Positions 43,159 through 52,293 of a stretch of 64,000 nt of DNA are shown here, piece after piece; within the stretch, counting starts at the first letter, position 1; each line of letters begins with the position of its first letter. Origin of the DNA: Aquitalea magnusonii. Its GTDB lineage: Bacteria; Pseudomonadota; Gammaproteobacteria; Burkholderiales; Chromobacteriaceae. A model generated the notes under the pieces. That model was not told the DNA's origin. It ran no database searches and saw only the letters and a list, made by a program, of their open reading frames with translations. Made by a program: the position numbers and the translations under genes. The stretch spans positions 248,001 through 312,000 of the forward strand of contig NZ_AP018823.1 in the NCBI RefSeq assembly GCF_002217795.2, given 5' to 3'.

Positions 43159-43791
43159 ATGACCACCATCACCGACTTAAACTATCTCAAGATCGTGCTG
43201 GAAACGGCATTGTTGACCGCGACGGAACCCTTGACGGTCTCCCAGCTCAAAAAGCTGTTTACCGAAGACATCAAGGCGGCCTTGCTCAACGACATCCTGG
43301 AGGACATCCAGGCTGACTGGCGTGGCCGCGGCGTGGAACTGGTAAAACTGGCCAGTGGCTGGCGCTTTCGCGCCCGGGCCGAATTTACCCCCTATCTGTC
43401 ACGGCTGAACCCGGAAAAACCGCCGCGTTATTCGCGTGCCGTGATGGAAACCCTGGCGATTATCGCCTACAAACAACCTGTTACCCGTGGTGATATCGAA
43501 TCCATCCGTGGCGTGTCGGTATCCACCAGTGTGATGCAAACCCTGCTGGAGCGGGGTTGGATTGAAGTAATCGGGCACAAGGACGTGCCCGGCCGGCCGG
43601 GGCTGTATGCCACCACCCGCAAGTTTCTGGATGATCTTGGCTTTGTTTCGCTAAGAGATCTGCCACCGTTGGCAGACTTGGGAACACTGGTCATACCCGA
43701 TGCCCAGCCACAAGAGATCGGCAGCGAAGACGCCGAAGACACTCTCCCCCTCGACGATGAGGCGGACAATCTGGAGCCACTGGCAGAGTAG
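43159..43791 (+). CDS. scpB: Segregation and condensation protein B
   Basis: 210 residues from the ATG at 43159 (AGG upstream). Two winged-helix domains typical of ScpB, including [20 protein letters not shown] and [10 protein letters not shown], with an acidic tail (about 185-210). Forms the ScpAB complex with the kleisin encoded upstream. An in-frame start at 43105 lengthens the N-terminus without family support. rluB follows, an order conserved in many proteobacteria. Confidence 0.93.
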   Translation: MTTITDLNYLKIVLETALLTATEPLTVSQLKKLFTEDIKAALLNDILEDIQADWRGRGVELVKLASGWRFRARAEFTPYLSRLNPEKPPRYSRAVMETLAIIAYKQPVTRGDIESIRGVSVSTSVMQTLLERGWIEVIGHKDVPGRPGLYATTRKFLDDLGFVSLRDLPPLADLGTLVIPDAQPQEIGSEDAEDTLPLDDEADNLEPLAE

Positions 43792-43822
43792 CCCGTGCGC
43801 TCGTACTGAAAGAGCATGATTT

Positions 43823-45370
43823 ATGTCTACCAAAGGACAAAACAACGCCCGCCAGCCGGTGGCGCGTGTAAAGGGACGCGAAAGCACCAGCCAGCGCCGT
43901 CAGCCTGACGCCGCACGTGGCAACGCCCCGCAGCAGCAAGGCCGCGGCAAGCCGGGAGGCTTTGGCAAGGCGCGCAACCCGCAAGAGGCCGGTGGCAAAC
44001 CGCAAGGCCGCCGCCCGGCAGCACCGCGTGATGTGTATGGCAATCTGCTGCAATCCCAGGCAGGTGCCGCGCCGCATGAAAGCGCGCCGCTGTTCAAGAT
44101 GAGCCGTGCCGAACTGGCACAGTTGGAGCTGCAACGCCAGGCCCGTGGCCTGCCGCGTGATGAAAACGGCGAACCCAACGGTAATGTGGCCGAGCCGAAA
44201 AAACCGGCCAACAACCGCCGCAAGGAAACCGTCAACCGTCGTGGTGAAGTGCAAGCCAAGCCGACCGGCACCGGCAAGCGCAACCAGTCGGAAAACAATC
44301 GCCAGCAACAAGCCGCACGCCGTCAGGAAAAAGCCGAACGCCAGCAGGCTGAAGGTGGCCAGGCCCTGCAGCACGAGCGTCGCTTTGGCAACAAGAACGC
44401 TGCCATGCCGGTAGCCGATGGTGAACAAAGCCCGCGCGAACAGCGTCGCGCACCCGCCGCGGGCAAACCGCGTGCAGAAGGCAAGTCGCTGGTGATCAAG
44501 GCAAAAAAGTTGCGTCTGCGCAGCCCGAGTCAGGACGTGAAAGAAAAGTCCAAGCGGCTGCGCGAGGTACGCCTCGACAAGGAACAGATTGAACCGGTAC
44601 GCCTGCAAAAGGCGCTGTCGGCATCTGGTGTTGGCTCGCGCCGCGAAATGGAAGAATGGATTGAAGCCGGCCTGGTGATGGTCAATGGCAAAAAAGCCAA
44701 TCTGGGCGACCGTGTCGGCCCGGAAGACCGCGTCACCGCCAAGGGCGATGTGATCAAGCTCAAATGGGCCGACCGTCTGCCGCGCGTCATCATGTACCAC
44801 AAGCAGGAAGGCGAAATCGTTTCCCGTGACGACCCGGAAGGCCGTGTCAGCGTGTTCGACCGCCTGCCGCAGGCCAAGAGCAGCCGCTGGGTGGCCATTG
44901 GCCGTCTGGACGTCAACACCTCCGGCCTGCTGCTGATCACCACCAGCGGTGAACTGGCCAACCGCATGATGCACCCCAGCTTCGAAGTGGAGCGTGAATA
45001 CGCGGTGCGCGTGCTGGGCGAGCTGACCCCGGAAATCGCCAAGGAAATGACCGCCGGTGTCGAGCTGGAAGACGGCCCGGCTGCCTTCCAGCGCGTATTC
45101 CAGCGCGGTGGTGCCGAAGAAGGCGCCAACCAGTGGTACAACGTGGTGATCAAGGAAGGGCGTAACCGCGAAGTGCGTCGCATGTTCGAACACTTCGGCC
45201 TCACCGTCAGCCGCCTGATCCGTGTGCGCTTTGGCAACCTGGGCCTGCCCCCGCGCCTCAAGCGCGGTCAGTTCTACGAACTGAACGAAGCCGAAGTGGC
45301 CGCGGTGATGAAATGGTCGGACCTGACCATGACCGGCCGCAAGAAAACCCGCGGTAGCAAGGCCGAGTGA
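43823..45370 (+). CDS. rluB: 23S rRNA pseudouridine synthase RluB with long basic N-terminal extension
   Basis: 515 residues. S4 domain at about 255-305 (RLQKALSASGVGSRREMEEW) and a pseudouridine synthase domain with the catalytic Asp in GRLDVNTSGLLL (about 360). It modifies U2605-type sites of 23S rRNA. The first ~240 residues are low-complexity, rich in Gln, Arg, Lys, Ala and Gly, and likely disordered; E. coli RluB is under 300 residues. The extension probably binds RNA. The Nudix gene overlaps its stop. Confidence 0.92.
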   Translation: MSTKGQNNARQPVARVKGRESTSQRRQPDAARGNAPQQQGRGKPGGFGKARNPQEAGGKPQGRRPAAPRDVYGNLLQSQAGAAPHESAPLFKMSRAELAQLELQRQARGLPRDENGEPNGNVAEPKKPANNRRKETVNRRGEVQAKPTGTGKRNQSENNRQQQAARRQEKAERQQAEGGQALQHERRFGNKNAAMPVADGEQSPREQRRAPAAGKPRAEGKSLVIKAKKLRLRSPSQDVKEKSKRLREVRLDKEQIEPVRLQKALSASGVGSRREMEEWIEAGLVMVNGKKANLGDRVGPEDRVTAKGDVIKLKWADRLPRVIMYHKQEGEIVSRDDPEGRVSVFDRLPQAKSSRWVAIGRLDVNTSGLLLITTSGELANRMMHPSFEVEREYAVRVLGELTPEIAKEMTAGVELEDGPAAFQRVFQRGGAEEGANQWYNVVIKEGRNREVRRMFEHFGLTVSRLIRVRFGNLGLPPRLKRGQFYELNEAEVAAVMKWSDLTMTGRKKTRGSKAE

Positions 45371-45933
45371 GCCGCCGCCATTGGCCGTCGCTGACGGCAC
45401 TGGCGGCGCGCGCAGGCAAATGGGTGGCTGCCTTGCGGTCACCCGTTTTGCATTCTGACGACGTGCCGCCGCATGGAAGGCAGCAGGCTGACGTACCCGG
45501 TGCCGCCGCCCGCTTGCTGGCTGGCAAGCGCGGGCCGCGTGCCTCGGTGGTCATCATCCAGGATGGCCGGCTGTTGATGATGCAGCGCATCAAGAATGGC
45601 AAGGAATACTATGTCCTGCCCGGCGGCACCATCAAGTCTGGCGAAACCCCGGCCATGGCCGCTGTGCGTGAAACCCGCGAGGAAACCGGGCTGAATGTCT
45701 GGCTGGCAGAGCAGTTGGATATACTGGAACACAAGGGGCGCATCGAGCACGTCTTCCTGGCCAGCAAGTTTCGTGGCACGCTGCGGCTGGGCGGGCCGGA
45801 ACTGGCACGCATGAGCGAGGACAACCAGTATCATTTGCTGTGGCTGGACTATCAGCAGTTGCAGCAACTGAAACTGCGGCCGAAGAACCTGTTGATGTAT
45901 TGCCAGGAATGGCTGTTGCCACCGCGCACGTAA
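45367..45933 (+). CDS. Nudix hydrolase
   Basis: 188 residues if the GTG at 45367, overlapping the rluB stop, is used. The Nudix box reads GGTIKSGETPAMAAVRETREE, continuing TGLNV, with all conserved G, E, R and EE residues. The domain proper begins near residue 58 (RASVVIIQDG), so the first ~55 residues may not be translated and the start is uncertain. Substrate unknown; nucleoside diphosphate derivatives are typical. Confidence 0.82.
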   Translation: MSRRHWPSLTALAARAGKWVAALRSPVLHSDDVPPHGRQQADVPGAAARLLAGKRGPRASVVIIQDGRLLMMQRIKNGKEYYVLPGGTIKSGETPAMAAVRETREETGLNVWLAEQLDILEHKGRIEHVFLASKFRGTLRLGGPELARMSEDNQYHLLWLDYQQLQQLKLRPKNLLMYCQEWLLPPRT

Positions 45934-45999
45934 TGGCTTGATGAACCCGCCGTACCGCTTTTAGGCAAGCGGACTGCAACCCAAGGCTGGAAGATTCGC

Positions 46000-46554
46000 A
46001 TGAGCAAGGCATTTACCCGAGAAAACGACGAAGCAGAAGACGATCTGCCAGCCGAACAGCGGCTGCCCGCGTCCAGCAAGAACTACATCACCCCCGGTGG
46101 CTGGTTGCGGCTGAAGGACGAGCTGTACCAGCTGGTCAACAAGGAAAGGCCGGAAGTGGTGCAGATCGTCAACTGGGCTGCCAGCAATGGCGATCGCTCG
46201 GAAAACGGCGACTATCTGTACGGCAAGCGCCGCTTGCGCGAAATCGACCGCCGTATCCGCTTTTTGACCAAGCGGCTGGAGCTGGCTGAAGTGGTGGACC
46301 CGGAAGCCCGTGAAGCAACCGATCAGGTGTTTTTCTCCGCTACCGTGCTGATTGCGCGTGGCGATGGCAGCGAGCAATTGCTGCGCATTGTCGGAGTGGA
46401 TGAAATCGATCTGTCGCGCGGGCATATCAGTTGGATTTCACCGATTGCCCGCACCCTGATCAAGGCACGCGAAGGCGATACCGTGCTGTTTCGCGGCCCG
46501 GACGGTGACGAGGATATCGAGATCCTGGAAGTGCGCTACGAGAAAATCAGCTGA
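46000..46554 (+). CDS. greB: Transcript cleavage factor GreB
   Basis: 184 residues. GreA/GreB fold with an N-terminal coiled coil bearing the acidic tip (ASNGDRSENGDYLYGKRRLREIDRR, a GreB-type string of which SENGDYLYGKRRL is diagnostic) and the C-terminal FKBP-like domain. It rescues backtracked RNA polymerase by stimulating RNA cleavage. About 25 extra acidic residues precede the fold. A terminator follows at 46578. Confidence 0.94.
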   Translation: MSKAFTRENDEAEDDLPAEQRLPASSKNYITPGGWLRLKDELYQLVNKERPEVVQIVNWAASNGDRSENGDYLYGKRRLREIDRRIRFLTKRLELAEVVDPEAREATDQVFFSATVLIARGDGSEQLLRIVGVDEIDLSRGHISWISPIARTLIKAREGDTVLFRGPDGDEDIEILEVRYEKIS

Positions 46555-46577
46555 AGCCGCTGCGGCTGGCAGCAAGC

Positions 46578-46608
46578 AAAAGCCCGTGCAATATGCACGG
46601 GCTTTTTT
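46578..46608. terminator. Bidirectional terminator between greB and marR-type gene
   Basis: 13-bp stem AAAAGCCCGTGCA / TGCACGGGCTTTT, ATA loop, T runs on both strands. It serves greB and the convergent MarR-type gene. Confidence 0.92.
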
Positions 46609-46633
46609 GCGTCTGGGCCATGGCGCAATACGG

Positions 46634-47089
46634 CTAGTGGCTGCTGTCGTCTGACTCCTGCCGGCCAGCCAGTTGGCTGTTGACCGCCATCCAGTCGCGG
46701 GTGGCGGTATCGCCAATGCGGCTGAAGGCCTGGCTGAGCAGGCGGGCTTGTTCCTTGTGCAGGGCTTCTTCCAGCTTGCGCCCTTCGCTGGTGAGCGACA
46801 GTTGCTTCACCCGCTTGTCGTGGCTGGCTGCCACGCTGGCAATCAGGCCCATCTCCACCAACTGGCGCAAGGGCATGTTGATGGCTTGCTTGGTGACATC
46901 CAGCGCGCCCAGCAGGTCCTTGACCGACAGGCCGGGGTAGCGGGCCACGAAAAACAGGATACGGTGGTGTACACGCGCCAGGCCGCGGCGAGCCAGGATT
47001 TCATCCGGCTTGGCGGTAAAGGCCTTGTAGGCATGGAAAAACACTTCCATGGCTGCGCGCAGGTCAATCGAGCTATCGATGTCAGGCAT
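46634..47089 (-). CDS. MarR-family transcriptional regulator
   Basis: 151 residues with the MarR winged helix (LARVHHRILFFVARYPGLSV; DVTKQAINMPLRQLVE; wing ASHDKRVKQLSLT). Divergent from the aminotransferase gene at 47289. A perfect GTCAA-N5-TTGAC dyad lies 33 bases before its start, suggesting autoregulation. Ligand unknown. Confidence 0.88.
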   Translation of the reverse strand: MPDIDSSIDLRAAMEVFFHAYKAFTAKPDEILARRGLARVHHRILFFVARYPGLSVKDLLGALDVTKQAINMPLRQLVEMGLIASVAASHDKRVKQLSLTSEGRKLEEALHKEQARLLSQAFSRIGDTATRDWMAVNSQLAGRQESDDSSH

Positions 47090-47121
47090 GTTGACGACTT
47101 CCCCGCCTCGGGGTAAATTAG

Positions 47122-47136
47122 GTCAAAAAAATTGAC
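47122..47136. promoter_or_regulatory. Candidate MarR operator
   Basis: GTCAA-AAAAA-TTGAC, a perfect 15-bp inverted repeat in the gap between the MarR gene and the divergent aminotransferase gene. The spacing of half-sites suits a MarR dimer. Function inferred from position and symmetry. Confidence 0.5.
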
Positions 47137-47288
47137 GTTTATTGTTCGTTGGATTGGCACAGCAGTAAACCATATGGCGGTAGCAGCCCAACAACAACAC
47201 TGCTACAGGAGCCCCGCTTCCGTAGGCTTGCCACCCTCGGCCACGGCAATATGGTTGACATACTGGTGTGACAATCAGGGAGATTACC

Positions 47289-48443
47289 ATGTTTTCAGAA
47301 CGTATCGAACGACTGATGGGTTCGCTGATCCGCGAAATTCTGGCCGCGGCACAGCGCCCTGAAGTCATTTCCTTTGCTGGTGGCCTGCCGGCAGCCAGTT
47401 GCCTGCCCAAGCTGGATTTTACCGGCATGCCGCAGTCACTGGCGCAATACGGCACCACCGAGGGTGAACCGGAACTGCGTGAGCTGATTGCAGCCCAGGC
47501 GCGCAAGATGGGGCTGGACTGTACTGCCCAGCAGGTGCTGGTGCTGTCCGGCTCGCAACAGGCCATCGACCTGGCATCCAAGCTGTTCATCGATCCGGGT
47601 ACCCCGCTGGTGACTGAAGGCCCCACCTATCTGGCGGCTTTGCAAAGCTTCAATCTGTTTGGTGCCAGCATCACTGCCGTGGCGCAGGAAAACGGCCAGC
47701 TCTCGCCAGAGAAACTGGATCAGGCGCTGCGTAACGCCAAGCCGCGGCTGACTTATCTGATCCCCAGCTTCCAGAACCCCTCCGGTGCCTGTTACAGCGC
47801 GGAAAACCGCCGCGCACTGGCCGAGGTGATCGACAGCCATGGCCTGCCGGTGTTCGAGGATGACCCCTACCGCGCACTGTCCTACGATGGCGAAGCACCG
47901 GCACCGCTGGTCAGCCATCTGAAGAACACGCCGTGGATTTATGCCGGTTCCTTCTCCAAGACCCTGGCACCGGGCCTGCGTGAAGGCTATCTGATTGCCT
48001 CGCCCGAGCTGTATCCGCATCTGGTCAAGCTCAAGCAATCCACCGACCTGCACAGCAATCGTCCCGGTCAGTGGTTCATTGCCCAGCAACTGGCCAGCCC
48101 GGACTTCCCGGCCCACCTGCAATCCCTGCGCGATACCTACCGCGTGGGCCGCGATGCCATGCAGACCGCGCTGGAAAAGCACTTTTCCGACCTGGCTGAC
48201 TGGCAGGTACCCAAGGGCGGGCTGTTTTTCTGGCTGACGCTAAAGCGGCCGCAAGACACCCGCGAGCTGCTGAAAGTGGCGCTGGCAGAGTGCAATGTCG
48301 CCTTCATGCCGGGCGAGCCGTTCTACCCCGATCCGGAGGATGGCATTGGTCACTTGCGGCTCAATTTCAGCCACGCCGCACCGGAACGCATTGATGAGGG
48401 TATTGCGCGGCTGGCGCAGTTGGTGCGACAGGCGGCCATCTGA
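47289..48443 (+). CDS. PLP-dependent class I/II aminotransferase
   Basis: 384 residues from the ATG at 47289 (GGGAG upstream). Fold-type I enzyme: ISFAGGLPA at the start, the PLP region SGSQQAID, NPSG and the Schiff-base Lys in GSFSKTLAPGLREGY. It resembles 2-aminoadipate/aromatic (LysN, MocR-like without DNA-binding part) aminotransferases. Substrate not certain. A single-gene unit with a terminator after it; possibly controlled by the divergent MarR protein. Confidence 0.9.
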   Translation: MFSERIERLMGSLIREILAAAQRPEVISFAGGLPAASCLPKLDFTGMPQSLAQYGTTEGEPELRELIAAQARKMGLDCTAQQVLVLSGSQQAIDLASKLFIDPGTPLVTEGPTYLAALQSFNLFGASITAVAQENGQLSPEKLDQALRNAKPRLTYLIPSFQNPSGACYSAENRRALAEVIDSHGLPVFEDDPYRALSYDGEAPAPLVSHLKNTPWIYAGSFSKTLAPGLREGYLIASPELYPHLVKLKQSTDLHSNRPGQWFIAQQLASPDFPAHLQSLRDTYRVGRDAMQTALEKHFSDLADWQVPKGGLFFWLTLKRPQDTRELLKVALAECNVAFMPGEPFYPDPEDGIGHLRLNFSHAAPERIDEGIARLAQLVRQAAI

Positions 48444-48464
48444 TCGGTATCGTGTTGTCAAAAT

Positions 48465-48493
48465 AAAAGCCGCTCGAATCGAGCGGCTTTTTT
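48465..48493. terminator. Bidirectional terminator between aminotransferase and oxyR
   Basis: 12-bp stem AAAAGCCGCTCG / CGAGCGGCTTTT with AAT loop and T runs on both strands; serves both convergent transcripts. Confidence 0.92.
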
Positions 48494-48511
48494 GTGGATT
48501 TACGCAGTCAT

Positions 48512-49453
48512 TCAGCCGCCAATCGGCCCTTCACCTTCCAGCATGGTGACGCCGGCAAGGCCGGAACGGAACACGGCCTGTTGCAGGGTTTCCACCGCCT
48601 TTTTGCGGAAGAACTGCTTGCGGGTTACCAGCAGAACCCGGCGCTCGGGTGCCGGAGCCTCGAAGGGGACAACCGACAACAGGCTGTCGTCGCCGGGGCC
48701 GATGGAGGTGGACGGCATCACGGTTACGCCCATGCCGCTGGCCACCATGTGGCGGATGGTGTTGAGCGAGCTGCCCTGCAAGGTGCTGGCGAGACCCGAG
48801 TGGTGGTTCTGCTTGCTGGCCAGTTCGCTGCATGCTTGCAATACCTGGTCGCGGAAGCAGTTGCCCTGGGTCAGCAGCAGCACGCTTTCGTCGGTCAACT
48901 GGCTGGCATTGACACAGTCCTGCTTCTCCCAGGGATGGCCCTTGGGCGTGGCCACCACAAAGGGTTCGTCGTACAGCGGCCACGCTACTGTGCCGGCTTC
49001 TTCAAACGGGTCGGCCACGATGATGGCGTCCACTTCACCGCGCTTGAGCATTTCTGCCAGTCGCGCGGTATAGTTCTCTTCCAGGATCAGCGGCATGTCC
49101 GGTGCCAGAATGCGCAGCGCCGGAATCAGCCGTGGCAGCAAATAGGGGCTGATGGTGAAGATCACCCCCAGCTTGAGCGGACCCACCAGCTCGTTCTGGT
49201 GTTCGCCGGCCAGTCGCTTGACGGTTTCGGCTTCCTCCAGCACGCGCTGCGACTGCTCGATGATGCGTTCACCAATTTCCGTCACCGCCACTTCCTGGCC
49301 ACCACGCTCAAACAAGGTGATGCCCAGTTCGTCTTCCAGCTTCTTGATGGCGATGGACAGAGTGGGCTGGCTGACAAAGCAGCTTTGTGCTGCACGGCCA
49401 AAATGGCGCTCACGCGCCACGGCCACGATGTAGCGGAGTTCGGTCAGCGTCAT
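48512..49453 (-). CDS. oxyR: Hydrogen peroxide-sensing regulator OxyR
   Basis: 313 residues, LysR family. HTH at 1-60 (YIVAVARERHFGRAAQSCFVSQPTLS in part). The redox pair is Cys199 and Cys208 in TQGNCFRDQVLQAC, at the E. coli OxyR positions, which supports disulfide sensing of peroxide. It follows minE by 3 bases and so is probably read from the minCDE promoter as well as any own promoter. The usual target genes (ahpC, katA) are not adjacent. Confidence 0.95.
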   Translation of the reverse strand: MTLTELRYIVAVARERHFGRAAQSCFVSQPTLSIAIKKLEDELGITLFERGGQEVAVTEIGERIIEQSQRVLEEAETVKRLAGEHQNELVGPLKLGVIFTISPYLLPRLIPALRILAPDMPLILEENYTARLAEMLKRGEVDAIIVADPFEEAGTVAWPLYDEPFVVATPKGHPWEKQDCVNASQLTDESVLLLTQGNCFRDQVLQACSELASKQNHHSGLASTLQGSSLNTIRHMVASGMGVTVMPSTSIGPGDDSLLSVVPFEAPAPERRVLLVTRKQFFRKKAVETLQQAVFRSGLAGVTMLEGEGPIGG

Positions 49454-49456
49454 GAT

Positions 49457-49714
49457 TTAGCGTTGATGCTCCGGCAGCACGATATTCACTTCCAGCACTT
49501 CAAAGTCGTCCTGGCGTTCCACCTGTACCTTGATATCGTCCAGATTGACCGATACGTACTTGGAAATCACCTCCATCAGCTCGCGCTGCAGCGCGGGCAG
49601 ATAGTCCGGCGCACTGCGGCCATTGCGCTCATGCGCCAGGATGATCTGCAGGCGTTCTCTGGCAATGGCAGCGGTTTTCTGTCGTTTGCCGAACAGGATG
49701 TCGATAAGGGACAT
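49457..49714 (-). CDS. minE: Cell division topological specificity factor MinE
   Basis: 85 residues. N-terminal MinD-interacting and membrane-targeting segment ([21 protein letters not shown]) and the C-terminal dimerisation beta sheet. Stimulates the MinD ATPase and drives Min oscillation. Three bases after minD, three before oxyR. Confidence 0.96.
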   Translation of the reverse strand: MSLIDILFGKRQKTAAIARERLQIILAHERNGRSAPDYLPALQRELMEVISKYVSVNLDDIKVQVERQDDFEVLEVNIVLPEHQR

Positions 49715-49717
49715 GGT

Positions 49718-50530
49718 TTAACCTCCGAACAGGCGCTTGAGCAAACCCACTTTAGGGGCATCGAGGAAGCGCATGGGGCGATCTTCGCCCAGGAAACGTG
49801 CAATCACGTCGGAATAGGCTTCGGCTACGTCGCTGCCTTTCAAATGAATGGCAGGGGTACCGGAGTTGGAGGCTTGCAGTACGGTTTGCGATTCCGGAAT
49901 CACGCCGATCAGCGGCACGCGCAGGATTTCCTTCACGTCATCCACCGACAGCATTTCGCCCTTGTCCACGCGGGCAGGGGAGTAGCGGGTAATTAGCAGG
50001 TGCTCTTTCACCGGCTCGCCACCTTGCTCGGCGCGGCGCGATTTGGAGGCCAGAATGCCCAGGATACGGTCGGAGTCGCGCACCGAAGAGACTTCCGGGT
50101 TGGTGACGATCAGCGCTTCATCGGCAAAGTACAGCGCCATCAAGGCACCCTTTTCGATACCGGCCGGGGAGTCGCACACAATGTACTCAAAGCCGCTGTC
50201 GGCCAGATCCTTCAGTACTTTTTCCACGCCTTCCTGCGACAGGGCATCCTTGTCGCGGGTTTGCGAGGCCGGAATGATGTACAGGTTGTCGCAGTTCTTG
50301 TCCTTGATCAGCGCCTGGTTCAGCGAAGCTTCCCCGTTGACGACATTGATCAGGTCGTACACCACGCGGCGTTCGCAACCCATGATCAGGTCCAGATTGC
50401 GCAGGCCGACGTCAAAGTCGATCACCACGGTCTTGTGGCCGCGCAAGGCCAGGCCGGAGGCAAAGCTGGCACTGGTGGTGGTTTTGCCGACACCACCTTT
50501 GCCGGAAGTCACGACGATGATTTTTGCCAC
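49718..50530 (-). CDS. minD: Septum site-determining ATPase MinD
   Basis: 270 residues from the GTG at 50528-50530, which follows an AAAGGA ribosome site and gives exactly the length of E. coli MinD; an upstream reading adds 11 non-family residues. Deviant Walker A is GKGGVGKTT (about 10-18), and the C-terminal amphipathic membrane anchor is GLLKRLFGG. It recruits MinC to the membrane to block polar septa. Confidence 0.96.
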   Translation of the reverse strand: MAKIIVVTSGKGGVGKTTTSASFASGLALRGHKTVVIDFDVGLRNLDLIMGCERRVVYDLINVVNGEASLNQALIKDKNCDNLYIIPASQTRDKDALSQEGVEKVLKDLADSGFEYIVCDSPAGIEKGALMALYFADEALIVTNPEVSSVRDSDRILGILASKSRRAEQGGEPVKEHLLITRYSPARVDKGEMLSVDDVKEILRVPLIGVIPESQTVLQASNSGTPAIHLKGSDVAEAYSDVIARFLGEDRPMRFLDAPKVGLLKRLFGG

Positions 50531-50552
50531 GGTAAATCCTTTGATAATGGAA

Positions 50553-51275
50553 TTATTCGCCAAGCGCGGTCATGACCAGGCGCTCGTTCTCAAGTTGAAT
50601 CTGGGTCGGCTTGCCCTTGATGCTCTCCGGCAAAGCCTGTTCGATAGTGCGATAGACGCCGGCAATGGAAACCAGTTCGGCTTCCATGCTGCGTACAAAG
50701 ATGCGTGCCGCGGTATTGCCGCGCGCACCAGCCAGTGCCCGGCCGCGCAGCGGGGCGTAGACATGGATATTGCCATCGGCAATCACTTCGGCACCGGCGC
50801 TGACCATGGCCAGCACCACCAGGTCGCAGCCGCGTGCGTAAATCTGCTGGCCGGCGCGCACCGGTCTGTCCACGATCATGGCTGCGGGGGCAGGGGCCGC
50901 GGCAACGGGCGCTTCCACTGGCTTGGCCTGCGGCTCGCTGACGATCTGGCTGGAACGAGGCTGGGTCACACCGCGCACATAAGCCAGGCCGTAACGGCTG
51001 GCCACTTCGGCCATGGCCGAATCCGGATGGCGCAATGCCACGGCGCGGATGCCGTGGCGGCTGAGCATGGGCAGCAGGCGGCCATACTCGGTTTCCGCTG
51101 CCTGGGGCAGGGCTTCCACATCCAGCATGAAGGCTTCTGCCGGCGCATCGCCGGCGGAGCCGAAACGGGATTCCAGAGCACTGGAAAGTTCTTCCAGATT
51201 ATCGGTGTGGAGAATCAGGGCCAGCAGATCCAGGCTGGCAGATTTGATGTCAAAGGCGTTGGCCGCAGAGCTCAT
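50553..51275 (-). CDS. minC: Septum site-determining protein MinC
   Basis: 240 residues. N-terminal FtsZ-inhibiting domain (about 1-105), an Ala/Pro-rich linker (about 110-130) and a C-terminal beta-helix (GQQIYARGCDLVVLAMVSAG, YAPLRGRALAGA) that binds MinD. First gene of minCDE; minD starts 22 bases later. Confidence 0.95.
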   Translation of the reverse strand: MSSAANAFDIKSASLDLLALILHTDNLEELSSALESRFGSAGDAPAEAFMLDVEALPQAAETEYGRLLPMLSRHGIRAVALRHPDSAMAEVASRYGLAYVRGVTQPRSSQIVSEPQAKPVEAPVAAAPAPAAMIVDRPVRAGQQIYARGCDLVVLAMVSAGAEVIADGNIHVYAPLRGRALAGARGNTAARIFVRSMEAELVSIAGVYRTIEQALPESIKGKPTQIQLENERLVMTALGE

Positions 51276-51628
51276 GGGTAGGCTTTATATGAATAGATTT
51301 CTTCTATGGAGCGAGTGTACTGGCTTGCACTGCCCCTTTCAATGGCGCTGAACCATTCTGCATGAACGCATATCTATTCCTATTGCACTGCAAAAAGGCA
51401 GTTGCACCGGAGTTAGGCTGTTTCTGTCACCTTCTTGTCATGCATTTGGAATGTTGCTGTTGTAAAAACACATACAAAATAGTTGCTTAGGTATTTGTGC
51501 ATTGCAACATTTGCTTGACCGCGCATCACGCTTTGGTTAAATTACGTTTGCTGCTGTGCAGCATCGGCGGCGAAACGGTTGTTGTGACTGTAAAGCTGAG
51601 TTGTATATCGACATTTCCAGGAGTAGCC
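51276..51628. promoter_or_regulatory. Divergent control region between minC and the phasin gene
   Basis: 353 bases without a gene. For the phasin gene a sigma-70 promoter is likely: TTGACC (51515-51520), a 16-base spacer and TTAAAT (51537-51542). TTGCA-C-TGCAA (51383-51393) is a perfect palindrome and TGC/GCA repeats occur nearby (TGCATTGCAA at about 51499), of the kind bound by PhaR repressors of phasin genes. The PhaR link is inference. Confidence 0.45.
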
Positions 51629-52198
51629 ATGTTTACCAATACCCAAGAATTCTCTGCTCTCGGCCAGGCGCAATTTGACAAAGCCGTTCGCCTGTCCTCC
51701 ATCGTGTTGGCTGGTGCCGAACGTTTTGCCAACCTGCAGCTTGAGCTGACCCGCAAGCTGCTGGACAGCAATGCCAAGCATTTCAAGGCGCTGGCTGAAA
51801 TCAAGGACCCGAAAGCATTTGCCGAACTGCAAACCAGTCTGGCTCAGCCGGGCCTGGACCAGGCTTTCAGCGTGGCTCGTGAAGTTTACGATGCTGCGGT
51901 GACCACGCAGGGCGAACTGACTTCCTTTGTGGAAGAGCAACTGGCTGAACAGAACAAGCTGTTGCTGAGCAATCTGGACCGTCTGTCCAAGAATGCGCCG
52001 GCTGGTTCTGACATTGCAGTTTCTGCATTGAAGACCTTCGTCAACAGCTCCAATGCTGCTTTCGAAAGCGTGTCCAAGACCGCCAAAAAGGTAAGCGCAG
52101 AAATTGCTGAAGCCAGCGTGGAAGCTGCCAGCACCCAGGCCAAGGCGACTGCTGCTGCAGTAAGCCGCAAGAAGCCGGCTGCATCTGCTGCTGCCTGA
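51629..52198 (+). CDS. phaP: Phasin family protein
   Basis: 189 residues from the ATG at 51629 (CAGGAG upstream). An all-helical amphipathic protein of the PHA-granule-associated phasin type (ARLSSIVLAGAERFANLQLE in part; VVAREVYDAAV-like region) with an Ala/Lys-rich tail. Phasins coat polyhydroxyalkanoate granules. No pha synthesis gene is in the window. Flanked by its own promoter and a terminator. Confidence 0.9.
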   Translation: MFTNTQEFSALGQAQFDKAVRLSSIVLAGAERFANLQLELTRKLLDSNAKHFKALAEIKDPKAFAELQTSLAQPGLDQAFSVAREVYDAAVTTQGELTSFVEEQLAEQNKLLLSNLDRLSKNAPAGSDIAVSALKTFVNSSNAAFESVSKTAKKVSAEIAEASVEAASTQAKATAAAVSRKKPAASAAA

Positions 52199-52222
52199 TC
52201 TGCGCTCAGCCCCTTGAGCACG

Positions 52223-52249
52223 AAAAACCCGCCATTTGGCGGGTTTTTT
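52223..52249 (+). terminator. Rho-independent terminator after the phasin gene
   Basis: AAAAACCCGCC / GGCGGGTTTTT stem with ATTT loop and six T residues. It lies 25 bases after the phasin stop. Confidence 0.93.
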
Positions 52250-52293
52250 CATTTGATATTCCATCGGTGATGTTGGCCAGCATGCTTTTGTCT

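Noticed and set aside
43691..45442. 583-residue minus-strand ORF
   Set aside because: Antisense shadow of rluB.
45957..45975. Eighth copy of the DnaA-box repeat (TTTTAGGCA)
   Set aside because: Only a few bases match the reversed lead; no box or tail follows.
48494..49996. 500-residue plus-strand ORF
   Set aside because: Antisense shadow of oxyR, minE and minD.
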